Shown: positions 1 to 9,491, numbered from the stretch's first letter. The stretch: DNA of 64,000 nt from Actinomyces gaoshouyii (GCF_002072175.1 NZ_MVIV01000004.1:186001-250000); one strand, 5' to 3'. Notes: generated by a model not told the origin, from the sequence alone. Made by a program: numbers and translations.

Positions 1-46
1 GATTTCGGCTGAGGAGTGGGGGATCCGGTCCGCCTCAGTCCTCCTG

Positions 47-499
47 TCAGCCCGCCGCGACGACGCTGCCCCGGCGGGCGCGGAGCGCCGCGACGATGCC
101 CTCCTGGAGGGCCAGTGGCTCCAGGGGCCGGGGAACGACGGCCTCCGCCTTGGACCAGGCGGCCAGCCAATCATCCTGGGGGCGGGCGGTCAGGAGCAGC
201 ACCGGTGGGCGGCGGTCCATCTCGGTGAAGAGCTCGTGGGCCAGGCCCATGCCACCGTACTTCTTGACCTCGCCGTCGAGCACGAGCGCGTCGAAGGGCC
301 TCCGGCCGGCCTCGGCCCGGTCCTTCATTGCCAGGCGCACGCCCTCGGCGGTAGCCGCCTCGAACCAGGTCACGAGCGGCATTCCCTTGGCGGGGCGGCG
401 GCCGATGCCCTCGATGACCTCGCGGCGGACGTTGGCGTCGTCGGAGAAGACGAGGAGCTCGAGGCGGTCGGCGGCGCCAGGGGAGTCGATGGCGGTCAT
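47..499 (-). CDS. Receiver-like (CheY-fold) protein
   Basis: A 150-residue single-domain protein resembling a response-regulator receiver. It starts at ATG 499 behind GGAGGACCTC. The early strand LLVFSDD and the strand LVLDGE, with a central Asp where the phospho-acceptor sits, fit the CheY fold, as does the later VLLLTARP strand. No DNA-binding output domain follows, and no histidine kinase is adjacent, so its partner is unknown. It could be a degenerate receiver that works by protein contact. The fold is inferred from strand pattern only. Confidence 0.6.
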   Translation of the reverse strand: MTAIDSPGAADRLELLVFSDDANVRREVIEGIGRRPAKGMPLVTWFEAATAEGVRLAMKDRAEAGRRPFDALVLDGEVKKYGGMGLAHELFTEMDRRPPVLLLTARPQDDWLAAWSKAEAVVPRPLEPLALQEGIVAALRARRGSVVAAG

Positions 500-684
500 G
501 AGGTCCTCCGAAGGACGGTCTGGGCGGCAAGGCGTTCAGCGGTCAGTGTAATCACAGCCGGGCAGGGGTGCTCGACTACCCGCGCCCGGCTCGGCGACCT
601 ACGATGGGAGCACATCCGGGACTTCAGTCCTAGCGCTTCGTCGCGCCGGGCTGGGTCCGCCCACCGACCTGAAAGGCACGCCGC

Positions 685-1311
685 ATGGCCGTCTACACCC
701 TGCCCGAGCTCCCCTACGACTACGCCGCCCTCGAGCCCCACATCTCCGGGCGCATCATGGAGCTCCACCACGACAAGCACCACGCCGCCTACGTCTCGGG
801 CGCGAACGCCGCGCTCGATGCCCTGGCCGCCGCCCGGGACGCGGACAACTTCGCCGCCATCAACCAGTGGGAGAAGGATCTCGCCTTCAACCTGGCCGGC
901 CACACCAACCACACGCTCTTCTGGAAGAACCTCGCCCCGAACGCCGGCGGCGAGCCCGAGGGCGAGCTGGCCGAGGCCATCAAGGACTCCTTCGGCTCCT
1001 TCAAGCAGTTCCAGGCCCATTTCACCGCCGCCGCCCTGGGCATCCAGGGCTCGGGCTGGGCGATGCTGGCCTTCGACGTGCTGTCCGGCAAGCTGGTCAT
1101 CTTCCAGCTCTTCGACCACCAGTCGAACCTGCCCGCGGGCACCCTCCCCCTCTTCCTGGTGGACATGTGGGAGCACGCCTTCTACCTCGACTACCTCAAC
1201 GTCAAGGCCGACTACGTCAAGGCCATCTGGAACATCGCCAACTGGCAGAACGTCTCCGAGAGCCTGGCCCTGGCCACCGCCACGCGCTCCGAGATCCTCA
1301 AGGCATCCTGA
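685..1311 (+). CDS. sodA: Superoxide dismutase (Mn/Fe family)
   Basis: Cytoplasmic superoxide dismutase that converts superoxide to peroxide and oxygen. The 208 residues span the usual full length. The N-terminal hairpin carries the first metal ligand in MELHHDKHH (His28), then HTNHTLFW (His76). The last Asp and His ligands are in [12 protein letters not shown]. The start ATG has GAAAGG eight bases upstream. It is transcribed alone and ends before a near-ideal hairpin at 1351-1396. Metal choice (Mn, Fe or either) cannot be decided by eye. Confidence 0.95.
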   Translation: MAVYTLPELPYDYAALEPHISGRIMELHHDKHHAAYVSGANAALDALAAARDADNFAAINQWEKDLAFNLAGHTNHTLFWKNLAPNAGGEPEGELAEAIKDSFGSFKQFQAHFTAAALGIQGSGWAMLAFDVLSGKLVIFQLFDHQSNLPAGTLPLFLVDMWEHAFYLDYLNVKADYVKAIWNIANWQNVSESLALATATRSEILKAS

Positions 1312-1350
1312 GCCGCGCTGCGGGGCCCGACTGCGGACCCGGGCCCGGGA

Positions 1351-1396
1351 TGAGAAGGGCCCCGCGACCGATCGTCCGGTCGCGGGGCCCTTCTCA
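1351..1396. terminator. Bidirectional hairpin between sodA and FKBP gene
   Basis: A perfect 20-bp stem with a 6-base loop. The left arm is 1351-1370 and the right arm 1377-1396, with outer ends TGAGAA and TTCTCA. It lies between two convergent genes, so it can terminate both. Confidence 0.9.
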
Positions 1397-1443
1397 CCCT
1401 CCCCTGAGCGGCGCTGCCACTCCCGGGTGAGTGGTGAAGCCGG

Positions 1444-2466
1444 TCAGAGGGCCTCGCCCAGGTCCATCACGTAGGCGAGCGATGGCGCCGAGCCGTCCGG
1501 GGCGGGCGGGGTCAGCACGATGACGCGTGATCCGGTGGGCACCCCTTCCAGGCCCTTGAGCTGGGCCGTCTGCACAGTCTGGAGGACGCCCTCCTTCCAG
1601 GTGGAGCCGGTCCGGGAGCCGTCCCATGTGGAGAAGGCGACGTTCGCCGCAGCGGTGGCACCCGCGGGCAGGGGCTGCCCCGTACCTCGGGCCAGCACGA
1701 TGACCTCGGGCGCGGTGGGCTCCGCCGTACCCGGGGCCACGCTGATCGTCGCCTCGGAGCCGAGCGCTCCGGTCACCGTGATCCCGCGGGCGGTCGCCGT
1801 CTCCTCGCCCTCCATGGTGGCCGTGGAGACGGCGGATTCGACATCTTGGGATGAGGCCTTCGAGACGATCTCGACGACGAACACCAGCGGGCCCTGGGGA
1901 GGCTTCCGCGCGGCGGCCTGCGTCTGGCCGCCGGTCATGCCCTGCCCGTAACCGAGCTCCGGCGGGATCGACATGAGCACGCGCTCGCCAACCCTGTGGC
2001 CGGCCAGCCCGCAGGTCCAGCCCGGGACCACCTGCTGGAGGCTGAAGGGGGTCGGGGCCCCGCGATCGTAGGAGGCATCGAAAGTAGCGTCGCTGCCCCA
2101 CTCCCAGCCGGCGTACGAGGCATTGACGATGTCGGAGCCCGAGACCGCCTCTCCCGTCCCCTCGTCGAGGGTCTTGACGGTCAGATTCGCCGGCGCGGCC
2201 TGGCCGCTCCAGGCAAGGGTCGGCTTGGCGCCCGCATCGCCGCTGACGGTCGGCAGTGCGGCCGAGTCGGAGTCGATGGTCAGCGTCGAGCAGTCGACCC
2301 TGGCCAGGGGCGAGACCGTGGCCGCCGGCGCATCTGCCGCGTCTGCCTGCTTGGAACTACCGCCGCAACCGGCGAGGGTCAGGCCCGCGGTCAGCGCGAT
2401 CGCGCCGAGGGCGAGGCCGCGGCGCTTCGCGCGGCCGACGGTGGGAAGGGAGGGGAAGGAAGGCAC
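1444..2466 (-). CDS. FKBP-type peptidyl-prolyl isomerase lipoprotein
   Basis: Secreted lipoprotein of 340 residues with a GTG start at 2466 behind GAGAGGCGAG. The N-terminus has basic residues, a hydrophobic stretch and a lipobox LAGC followed by GGSS, so the mature protein should be lipid-anchored at the outer face of the membrane. An FKBP domain covers roughly residues 95-205, with FSLQQVVPGW and IPPELGYG matching the conserved core. A further 130-residue C-terminal region is not clearly a second active FKBP domain. Likely a folding helper for exported proteins. It is downstream of erpA but separated by a terminator. Confidence 0.85.
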   Translation of the reverse strand: MPSFPSLPTVGRAKRRGLALGAIALTAGLTLAGCGGSSKQADAADAPAATVSPLARVDCSTLTIDSDSAALPTVSGDAGAKPTLAWSGQAAPANLTVKTLDEGTGEAVSGSDIVNASYAGWEWGSDATFDASYDRGAPTPFSLQQVVPGWTCGLAGHRVGERVLMSIPPELGYGQGMTGGQTQAAARKPPQGPLVFVVEIVSKASSQDVESAVSTATMEGEETATARGITVTGALGSEATISVAPGTAEPTAPEVIVLARGTGQPLPAGATAAANVAFSTWDGSRTGSTWKEGVLQTVQTAQLKGLEGVPTGSRVIVLTPPAPDGSAPSLAYVMDLGEAL

Positions 2467-2493
2467 TACTCGCCTCTCGGGTCGGTGAGAAGT

Positions 2494-2519
2494 CCTGCCG
2501 CCGCTGATGCGGCGGCAGG
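2494..2519 (-). terminator. Terminator downstream of erpA
   Basis: Perfect 11-bp stem (2494-2504 with 2509-2519) and a TGAT loop. On the minus strand it is followed by ACTTCTC. It sits between the erpA stop and the FKBP start. Confidence 0.8.
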
Positions 2520-2535
2520 GTCCTCTCAGTGAGGA

Positions 2536-2943
2536 TCAGTGGAAGGACTCGCCGCAGGCGCAGGTGCCGACCGCGTTCGGGTTCTCGATGGTGAAGCCCT
2601 GCTTCTCGATCGTGTCCGCGAAGTCGATCGTGGCACCGGACAGGTAGGGAACGCTCATGCGGTCCACGACCACCTCGACTCTCTCCATGGCGCCGCCACC
2701 GGTCGGGAAGGCGCGCACGGCGTCGCCGTCGAGGGCACGCTCGTCGAAGTAGAGCTGGTAGACGAGGCCGGAGCAGCCGCCTGGCTGCACGGCCACGCGC
2801 AGCCGCAGGTCGTCCCGGCCCTCCTGCTCCAGGAGGGAGGCGACCTTGGCGGCGGCCGCCTGGGTGAGGAGGACCTCGTGCTCGGGCGACTCGGTGGTCC
2901 CCATGGCCGTCTCGGTGCTCGTGGTCTCAAGAGTCTGGGTCAT
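2536..2943 (-). CDS. erpA: A-type Fe-S carrier protein (ErpA/IscA)
   Basis: Carrier that hands Fe-S clusters to apo-proteins. The three cluster-binding cysteines are visible: one in PGGCSGL and two in the C-terminal GTCACGESFH. An in-frame start exists further upstream, but ATG 2943 has a GGAG site six bases before it, giving 135 residues. About 25 acidic and Thr-rich residues precede the conserved domain. It stands alone between the ABC-F gene and the FKBP gene; no suf genes are nearby. Confidence 0.9.
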   Translation of the reverse strand: MTQTLETTSTETAMGTTESPEHEVLLTQAAAAKVASLLEQEGRDDLRLRVAVQPGGCSGLVYQLYFDERALDGDAVRAFPTGGGAMERVEVVVDRMSVPYLSGATIDFADTIEKQGFTIENPNAVGTCACGESFH

Positions 2944-3086
2944 GACTGTCTCCGTACTGTCTGCGAATCGTCCCCGTCGATCGACGTGGTTATTCACGAC
3001 TACCTTACGTCCGCGCCCCTCGGATCACCGAGTGACGGCACTCACCGGAGCGCACGAGCCTCTCTCGGCCTCCTGCCAAGCTCCGA

Positions 3087-4754
3087 TCAGGCCATGTCCA
3101 CGAGATCGAGGTAGTCGTCGCCCCACAGGTCCTCGTCTCCGTCGGGCAGCAGGAGCACCCGGTCGGGATTGAGAGCGCTCACCGCGCCCTCGTCGTGGGT
3201 GACGAGCACGACGGCTCCGGTGAAGGTGGACAGCGCCCGCAGGATCTCCTGGCGGCTGGCCGGGTCGAGGTTGTTCGTGGGCTCATCGAGCAGCAGGACA
3301 TTGGCGCTGGAGACCACGAGGATCGCCAGGGCCAGGCGCGTCTTCTCCCCGCCGGACAGGACTCGGGCGGGCTTATCCGCGTCCGCTCCCGAGAACAGGA
3401 AGGAGCCGAGCACGCCGCGCACCTGGGTGTCATCCATCTCCGGGGCGGCTGAGCGCAGGTTCTCCACCACGGTGCGGTCGTTGTCGATGGTCTCGTGCTC
3501 CTGGGCGTAGTAGCCGATCTTGAGGCCGTACCCGGGCAGGATCTCACCGGAATCCGGGGTCTCAACACCGGCCAGGAGGCGCAGGAGTGTCGTCTTGCCG
3601 GCGCCGTTGAGGCCGAGGACCACCACGCGAGAGCCCCGGTCGATCGCCAGGTCCACCCCGGCGAAGACCTCCAGAGAGCCGTAGGCCTTGGACAGCCCGG
3701 TGGCCTTGAGCGGCGTCTTGCCGCAGGGGGCTGGGTCCGGGAAGCGCAGGCGGGCGACCTTGTCCGCCTGCTGCTCGGCCTCAAGGCCGGCCATGAGCCT
3801 CTCGGCGCGCTTGAGCATCTGCTGGGCGGCGACGGCCTTGGTGGCCTTGGCGCGCATCTTCTCGCCCTGGGCGCGCAGGGTGGCCGCCTTCTTCTCCGCA
3901 TTGGCGCGCTCGCGGCGGCGCCGGTGCTCGTCGTCGGCCCGTTGCTTGAGGTAGGCGTCCCAGCCGAGATGGTAGACGTCGAGCGCGCCGCGGTTGGCGT
4001 CCAGGTGCATGACCTGGTTGACGGTGTCGCGCAGGAGCTCGACGTCGTGGCTGATAACGATGAAGCCGCCGGAGTAGGCGCGCAGGTGGTCGCGCAACCA
4101 GACGATGGAATCGTGGTCGAGGTGGTTCGTGGGCTCGTCGAGGAGCAGCGTGTCGGGGTGGGCGAACAGGACGCGGGCGAGCTCGACGCGGCGCCGCTGG
4201 CCACCGGAGAGCGTGCCGATGGGCTGATCGAGGATGCGGTCGGGCAGGGAGAGCGCCGCGGCGATGCGGGCGGCCTCGGAGGCCGCGGCGTAGCCGCCGG
4301 CCATGGTGAACTCGTGGTCGAGGCGGGTGTAGCGGTCCAGGGCTTTGGCCATGGCGTCGCCCTCGGTGGTGGCGATGCGCTCCTCCGCCTTGCGGATGCG
4401 GGCCAGGAGGGAGTCGATGCCGCGGGCCGACAGGATGCGGTCGCGGGCGATCTCGCCCAGGTCCCCGACCTTCGTGTCCTGCGGCAGGTAGCCGACGGTC
4501 CCGTTGCAGGAGATCGTGCCCTCGTGCTCGACGGCGTCCAGGCCGTGGCGCTCATCGCCGTCGGCCACGGCCTGGCCGGTGCCCTGGGCCACCGAGGCGG
4601 CGGCGAGGAGCTTGGTCATCGTCGTCTTCCCGGCGCCGTTGCGGCCGACGAGGCCGATGCGCATGCCCTTGTCGACGCGGAAACTGGCACCGGCCACGAG
4701 CCGGCGGGCGCCGATGCGCAGGGTGAGGTCCTGGACGTTGATCACGGCGGACAT
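3087..4754 (-). CDS. ABC-F family ATPase (ribosome-associated)
   Basis: Soluble tandem ATPase of 555 residues with two nucleotide-binding domains and no membrane segments. The first domain shows GRNGAGKTT, LSGGQRRR and LLLDEPTNHLD; the second shows GLNGAGKTT, LSGGEKTR and LLLDEPTNNLD. The charged Arg/Lys/Ala-rich stretch between them is the P-site linker typical of ABC-F translation factors. ATG 4754 begins MSAVINVQDLTLRIG, a normal family start; the longer in-frame extension is Arg-rich and unlikely. The C-terminus is acidic. Whether it acts as a general translation factor like EttA or protects against an antibiotic is not visible. Confidence 0.9.
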   Translation of the reverse strand: MSAVINVQDLTLRIGARRLVAGASFRVDKGMRIGLVGRNGAGKTTMTKLLAAASVAQGTGQAVADGDERHGLDAVEHEGTISCNGTVGYLPQDTKVGDLGEIARDRILSARGIDSLLARIRKAEERIATTEGDAMAKALDRYTRLDHEFTMAGGYAAASEAARIAAALSLPDRILDQPIGTLSGGQRRRVELARVLFAHPDTLLLDEPTNHLDHDSIVWLRDHLRAYSGGFIVISHDVELLRDTVNQVMHLDANRGALDVYHLGWDAYLKQRADDEHRRRRERANAEKKAATLRAQGEKMRAKATKAVAAQQMLKRAERLMAGLEAEQQADKVARLRFPDPAPCGKTPLKATGLSKAYGSLEVFAGVDLAIDRGSRVVVLGLNGAGKTTLLRLLAGVETPDSGEILPGYGLKIGYYAQEHETIDNDRTVVENLRSAAPEMDDTQVRGVLGSFLFSGADADKPARVLSGGEKTRLALAILVVSSANVLLLDEPTNNLDPASRQEILRALSTFTGAVVLVTHDEGAVSALNPDRVLLLPDGDEDLWGDDYLDLVDMA

Positions 4755-4812
4755 GCTACGGGGCGCGGCGGCGCGCTCCCGACGGAGCCGCGCGGACGAG
4801 GGCCGGGTTCCC

Positions 4813-4847
4813 GCTCCGGTACGACGGGTCACGCTCCCGGTACGACG
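4813..4847. promoter_or_regulatory. Tandem direct repeat upstream of the PTS promoter
   Basis: Two copies of GCTCC(C)GGTACGACG at 4813-4826 and 4833-4847, about two helical turns apart. They lie between the divergent ABC-F and PTS genes and just upstream of the PTS -35 box. This is the place expected for an activator or repressor site; the binding protein is unknown. Confidence 0.4.
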
Positions 4848-4864
4848 CCGAGACCCGCGCAGGA

Positions 4865-4893
4865 TTGAGGCAGCCCTCACAGGGCTGTAACAT
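4865..4893 (+). promoter_or_regulatory. PTS gene promoter with palindromic operator in the spacer
   Basis: TTGAGG (4865-4870), a 17-bp spacer, then TAACAT (4888-4893). The whole spacer is a perfect palindrome, CAGCCCTCACAGGGCTG, with 7-bp arms around CAC. A repressor bound there would block RNA polymerase. Confidence 0.65.
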
Positions 4894-5014
4894 CTCAGCA
4901 ATGCGGCATCCCCGTGCCCGTCCGCCCGCGCGGCCGATCCCTGGGCCCGGAGAATCGCTATGCCGACGGCACTGCCCGCCGTCGGGCCATACGTCAGAAA
5001 GGCACCCCCACGCC

Positions 5015-7111
5015 ATGACCACCACCACGAGCACGCCCGAGGCTATCCTCGACGCGGTCGGCGGGGCGGACAACATCGTCCACCTCACGCACTGCGCCAC
5101 CCGCCTCCGGTTCGAACTCCACGACGCCTCGGTCATCGACAAGGCCGCCGTCGAGGCCATCCCCGGAGTCCTCGGCGCGGTTCCCCAGTCCGGCGACCGC
5201 TACCAGATCGTCATCGGCGGCGCCGTCCAGGGCGTGTACACCGAGATCATGAACCTGCCAGCGATGAAGAAGAGCGCCGGGGCTGTGTCCGACGCCGACG
5301 TCAAAGCGGCCGCCCGCTCCAAGGCCCGCGGGAAGAACGCGATCATCGACGCCTTCTTCGAGTACCTCTCCGACTCCTTCCGCCCGCTGCTTCCCGTGCT
5401 GCTCGGCGCCTCGCTCATCATCGCCTTCGAGGCGATGCTCGACGCGCTGGGCGTCGTCGACTTCCGGGACGACGCGGCCAAGGGCGCCACCTGGGTCTTC
5501 GTGGACTCCATGTGGCGCTCGGTGTTCTACTTCCTGCCGATCATGGTGGCCTACAACGCCGCCAAGAAGCTCAACATCGACCCCTGGGTCGGCACGGCCA
5601 TCATGGCCGCGCTGCTGACCCCGAACTTCATGAGCCTGAGCTCCAAGGCCTACACCGAGACCGCCGAGGGCTCGGGCATGTTCGCCGAGGCCCTGAAATT
5701 CTCCGACCAGGTCACCTGCACGATGAACCCCACGCTGGGCACCGAGTCCTGCGTCGCGCACATCTTCGGCCTGCCCATGCAGCTCAATGACTACGGCGGC
5801 CAGGTGTTCGTCCCCCTCATCATGGTCGCGGTTCTCGCGCCGCTGTACAAGGGTCTGCAGAAGCTCATCCCGGTCAATCTCCAGATGGTCTTCGTCCCCT
5901 TCCTCTCCTTCGTCATCATGATGCCGGTCACCGCCTTCCTCCTGGGCCCCATCGGAGTGTGGGCCGGTAGCGCCATCGGCGCCGGCCTGGCATGGCTCAA
6001 CAGCAGCGCTCCGATCGTCTTCGCGATCGTCATCCCGCTGCTCTACCCCTTCCTGGTGCCGCTGGGCCTGCACTGGCCGCTCAACGCGCTCATGCTCATC
6101 AACATCGACACCCTGGGCTACGACTTCATCCAGGGCCCCATGGGAGCCTGGAACTTCGCCTGCTTCGGCGCCACCGCCGGTGTGCTCGTCCTGGCCATCC
6201 GCGACAAGGACCGCGTCATGCGCCAGACCGCCTCGGGCGCTCTCGCCGCAGGCCTCCTCGGTGGTATCTCCGAGCCCTCTCTCTACGGTATCCACCTGCG
6301 TTTCAAGCGGATCTACCCGCGCATGCTCGTCGGCTGCGCCGTCGGCGGTCTCATCGTCGGCATCGGCGGTGGCCTGAAGGCCTCGACCTTCGTGTTCACC
6401 TCCCTGCTGACCATCCCGGTCTTCTCCCCGATGTTCCTCTACGTCGTGGGCATCGCGGCGGCCTTCACCACCGCGATGGTGCTCATCATCCTCACCGACT
6501 ACCGCACGAAGGAGGAGCGCGCCGCCATGGCCACTGCCGCCGGCGGCACCGCCGAGGCCTCCGCCGAGGACACCGCTGCGGATCTGGCGCTCGAGGCCGG
6601 AGCCGCCAGCACTGCCGGTGCCACTGCTGAGGCGCTCAAGCCCGGCACGGTGACCGAGATCGCCTCTCCGCTCGTCGGTGATGTCACGGCCCTGGCCGAT
6701 GTGCCGGACCCGGTGTTCTCCACCGGGGCCGTCGGTGCCGGCGCCGGCGTGACGCCCTCGGGCGAGATCGTCGTGACGGCCCCCGCTGCCGGGACGGTCG
6801 TCGCCGCCCCCGCCTCTGGCCACGCCTACGGCATCAACCTGGACAACGGCGTCGAACTGCTCATCCACGTGGGCATCGACACCGTCAACCTGGAGGGCAA
6901 GGGCTTCGACGTCAAGGTCAAGCAGGGCGATCGGGTCGAGGCCGGCCAGGAGCTCGTGCGCGTCGACCGCGCCGTCGTCGAGGAGGCCGGCTACTCGCTG
7001 ACCACCCCGGTGCTCGTCACCAACACCGCGAAGTTCGCCTCCGTCGAGCTGGTGGCCTCCGGCAGCATCGAGCGGGGCGCCACGCTCCTGCGCATCACCG
7101 CCAAGGATTGA
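5015..7111 (+). CDS. PTS permease EIIBCA, glucose/beta-glucoside superfamily
   Basis: Sugar-phosphorylating membrane permease of 698 residues with domains in the order EIIB, EIIC, EIIA. The EIIB phospho-cysteine is Cys27 in HLTHCATRL. A ten-segment EIIC region follows, with the family motif GISEPSLYG. The C-terminal EIIA carries its phospho-histidine at His618 in LLIHVGIDT. An Ala/Glu-rich linker joins C and A. The B-C-A order is that of BglF- and sucrose/trehalose-type permeases, so the substrate is probably a beta-glucoside or disaccharide, but no hydrolase or antiterminator gene is adjacent to settle it. ATG 5015 is used; upstream in-frame codons do not look like a permease start. Confidence 0.85.
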   Translation: MTTTTSTPEAILDAVGGADNIVHLTHCATRLRFELHDASVIDKAAVEAIPGVLGAVPQSGDRYQIVIGGAVQGVYTEIMNLPAMKKSAGAVSDADVKAAARSKARGKNAIIDAFFEYLSDSFRPLLPVLLGASLIIAFEAMLDALGVVDFRDDAAKGATWVFVDSMWRSVFYFLPIMVAYNAAKKLNIDPWVGTAIMAALLTPNFMSLSSKAYTETAEGSGMFAEALKFSDQVTCTMNPTLGTESCVAHIFGLPMQLNDYGGQVFVPLIMVAVLAPLYKGLQKLIPVNLQMVFVPFLSFVIMMPVTAFLLGPIGVWAGSAIGAGLAWLNSSAPIVFAIVIPLLYPFLVPLGLHWPLNALMLINIDTLGYDFIQGPMGAWNFACFGATAGVLVLAIRDKDRVMRQTASGALAAGLLGGISEPSLYGIHLRFKRIYPRMLVGCAVGGLIVGIGGGLKASTFVFTSLLTIPVFSPMFLYVVGIAAAFTTAMVLIILTDYRTKEERAAMATAAGGTAEASAEDTAADLALEAGAASTAGATAEALKPGTVTEIASPLVGDVTALADVPDPVFSTGAVGAGAGVTPSGEIVVTAPAAGTVVAAPASGHAYGINLDNGVELLIHVGIDTVNLEGKGFDVKVKQGDRVEAGQELVRVDRAVVEEAGYSLTTPVLVTNTAKFASVELVASGSIERGATLLRITAKD

Positions 7112-7158
7112 TCCTGGACTGATCCTCTGGCGAGGACTGACCGGACGGTTCCGGTTCT

Positions 7159-7190
7159 GAGGGTCGGCGCCCGCTGGGGCGTCGGCCCTC
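7159..7190 (+). terminator. Terminator after the PTS gene
   Basis: Stem GAGGGTCGGCGCC against GGCGTCGGCCCTC (with wobble pairs), 6-base loop, followed by AGTTT. It lies 47 bp past the PTS stop, ahead of a convergent gene. Confidence 0.75.
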
Positions 7191-7248
7191 AGTTTCACCG
7201 CCGCGCTGGGAAGAGCGGGCAGGAGCCCGGGATCGAGAGCCGGGCCCC

Positions 7249-8118
7249 TCAGTCCTCCCCCGGGACTCGCAGCGCCCAGAAGGCGACGGCGGCCGCGGCG
7301 GCCACGTTGAGGGAGTCCACTCCTCCGGCCATGGGAATGCGCACGACGGCGTCGCAGGCGCTCACGGTGCGCCGTCGCAGCCCGTCGCCCTCGGTGCCCA
7401 GTACAAGGGCGACTCGGGATCGCGGGGAGGCGCAGGCGGGTGAGGCGGCGAAGGCGTCGAGGCTCATCGAGTCCTCGGACAGGGCCATGGCCGCCACGGT
7501 GAAGCCCGCTGCGTGGAGGTCATCGAGGGCCGGCCAGGGATCGATGCGCGTCCACGGCACCTGGAAGACGGTACCCATGGAGACGCGCACGCTGCGCCGG
7601 TAGAGCGGGTCGGCGCAGCGCGGTGTGACGAGCACGGCGTCCATCCCCAGGGCGGCCGCGGAGCGGAAGGCCGCGCCCACGTTCGTGTGGTCGACGAGGT
7701 CCTCGAGAACCACCACCCGGCGGGCGCCCGTTCCCCCGCGGGCCGCCGCGAGCAACTGGGGGACCGGGGCGAGAACAGGGCGGTTCATGGCTGCCAGCGC
7801 TCCCCGATGGAGGTGGAATCCGGTGATGGACTCCAGCACAGCCTCCTCGGCGACGTAGACGGGCACGGGGCCGCCCTCGGGATCGCCCTGGCAGCCGAAG
7901 GCCGCTGCGATGAGCGGCGCCATCTCGTCCAGGTAGCGGGGGGCCATGAGGAAGGAGCGGGGCGCGTGCCCCGCCTCCACGGCCCTGGCGATCACCTTGG
8001 TGGATTCGGCCATGTACAGTCCGCGCACGGTCTCGAGGCGGCGGCGCAAGGCGACGTCGGTCAGGCGCGTGTAGTCGGCGAGGCGGTCGTCATTGCCGTG
8101 CTCGACGGGGACGATCAT
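7249..8118 (-). CDS. SpoU/TrmH-family RNA 2'-O-methyltransferase
   Basis: Predicted S-adenosylmethionine-dependent RNA ribose methyltransferase of 289 residues. The C-terminal half is a trefoil-knot SPOUT domain with its three motifs: HTNVGAAFRSAA, LVLGTEGDGL and IPMAGGVDSLNVA. The N-terminal half (about residues 10-110) is the substrate-binding domain of rRNA-type members. The target nucleotide cannot be told from sequence. It ends beyond the PTS terminator and is the last minus-strand gene of this stretch. Confidence 0.88.
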   Translation of the reverse strand: MIVPVEHGNDDRLADYTRLTDVALRRRLETVRGLYMAESTKVIARAVEAGHAPRSFLMAPRYLDEMAPLIAAAFGCQGDPEGGPVPVYVAEEAVLESITGFHLHRGALAAMNRPVLAPVPQLLAAARGGTGARRVVVLEDLVDHTNVGAAFRSAAALGMDAVLVTPRCADPLYRRSVRVSMGTVFQVPWTRIDPWPALDDLHAAGFTVAAMALSEDSMSLDAFAASPACASPRSRVALVLGTEGDGLRRRTVSACDAVVRIPMAGGVDSLNVAAAAAVAFWALRVPGED

Positions 8119-8262
8119 CGCACGGCTCCCTGGTGGAGGGGACGACAGGGGATGGGAACGAGCGGGGAGCGTGAGGGGACGGGCAGCACAACGGGGAGAC
8201 TAGGACGGCCGGTCGGCCGATTCCATGTCTCCCCGTTGCGCCATCGGGTTTTGGGACGCGCC

Positions 8263-9423
8263 TCACCCCTGCTGCGGGGGCTCGGGCTCCTGGCGGTGCG
8301 CGCCGCCCCGCGACGGCGGGAGGGAGGAGGTCACCGGGTTGGCCCCACCGGCGGACTGCGGCGCCTCGGCCGCCTCCTGCGAGGCGGAGGCCGCCTCGCC
8401 GCGGGCCTGCGCCAGGGCCTCCTCGGGGGTCTGCAGGTTCGTGGCGGCCAGGTCGGAGGCGATGTCGAGACCCGTCTCCATGCCGGCCAGATTCACCTGG
8501 GCCTCACCGGAGTCACCAGCGTCGGCGAAGGCGGCCGACGGGCCGTCGACGCCCTTTCCGCCCAGCGCACCGGCGATGCCGTTGAGAGCCGCGGTGAACT
8601 CCGTAGGCACCACCCACATCTTGGAGGACTGCCCGTCGGCGATCTTGGGCAGCGTTTGCAGGTACTGGTAGGCCAGCAGCTTGGGGTCGGGATTGCCGCG
8701 GTGGATGGCGTCGAAGACCTGGAGGATGGCGCGGGACTCGCCCTGGGCCTTGAGGATCGCGGACTGGGCCTGGCCCTCGGCCCGCAGAATCGCGGACTGC
8801 TTATCGCCCTCGGCCGTGAGGATCTGGGACTGCTTGACGCCCTCGGCCGTGAGGATGGCGGCACGGCGGTCGCGCTCAGCGCGCATCTGCTGCTCCATGG
8901 CGCCCTGGATGGAGGCGGGCGGGTCGATGGACTTCAGCTCCACATTGCCCACGCGGATGCCCCAGCGGCCGGTGGCCTGGTCGAGGACGCCGCGCAGTTG
9001 ACCGTTGATCTGGTCGCGGCTGGTCAGCGTCTGCTCCAGGTCCATGGCACCGATGACGTTGCGCAGCGTGGTGACGGTGAGCTGCTCGATCGCCTGAAGG
9101 TAGTTGGAAATCTCGTAGGTGGCGCGCTTGGGGTCGTTGATCTGGTAGTAGATGACCGAGTCGATGGACACCACGAGGTTGTCGGAGGTGATGACCGGCT
9201 GCGGCGGGAAGGACACAACCTGCTCGCGCAGGTCCACGGTGGTGCGCACGCGGTCCAAGAAGGGCACCAGGAGGTGCATGCCCGCACCGTACTCGGCCTG
9301 GAACTTGCCCAGGCGCTCAACGATGATCGCGTATGACTGGGGCACGATCCTCACGGCGCGCACGATCGCCACGAGGACGAGCAGGAGGAATAGGCCGAGG
9401 ATGACGAGGATGGCGTTCTCCAT
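8263..9423 (-). CDS. SPFH/Band 7 (slipin-type) membrane protein
   Basis: Membrane scaffold protein of the stomatin/slipin group, 386 residues, with one N-terminal membrane segment (residues 4-25) and then a Band 7 domain (about 25-200). A heptad-like stretch with repeats of ILTAEG and AILRAEG forms the usual coiled coil at about 180-230. The tail is Ala/Pro/Ser-rich and disordered. ATG 9423 follows AAGGAG. The NfeD-like gene lies 68 bp upstream on the same strand, the standard slipin/NfeD pairing in membrane-domain organisation. Confidence 0.88.
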   Translation of the reverse strand: MENAILVILGLFLLLVLVAIVRAVRIVPQSYAIIVERLGKFQAEYGAGMHLLVPFLDRVRTTVDLREQVVSFPPQPVITSDNLVVSIDSVIYYQINDPKRATYEISNYLQAIEQLTVTTLRNVIGAMDLEQTLTSRDQINGQLRGVLDQATGRWGIRVGNVELKSIDPPASIQGAMEQQMRAERDRRAAILTAEGVKQSQILTAEGDKQSAILRAEGQAQSAILKAQGESRAILQVFDAIHRGNPDPKLLAYQYLQTLPKIADGQSSKMWVVPTEFTAALNGIAGALGGKGVDGPSAAFADAGDSGEAQVNLAGMETGLDIASDLAATNLQTPEEALAQARGEAASASQEAAEAPQSAGGANPVTSSLPPSRGGAHRQEPEPPQQG

Positions 9424-9491
9424 ATCAGCTCCTTGATCCGTAGATATGGGGCCGCCGCGCGAGGGCGGGCAGGCCCCGGGTCAGATTCTGG

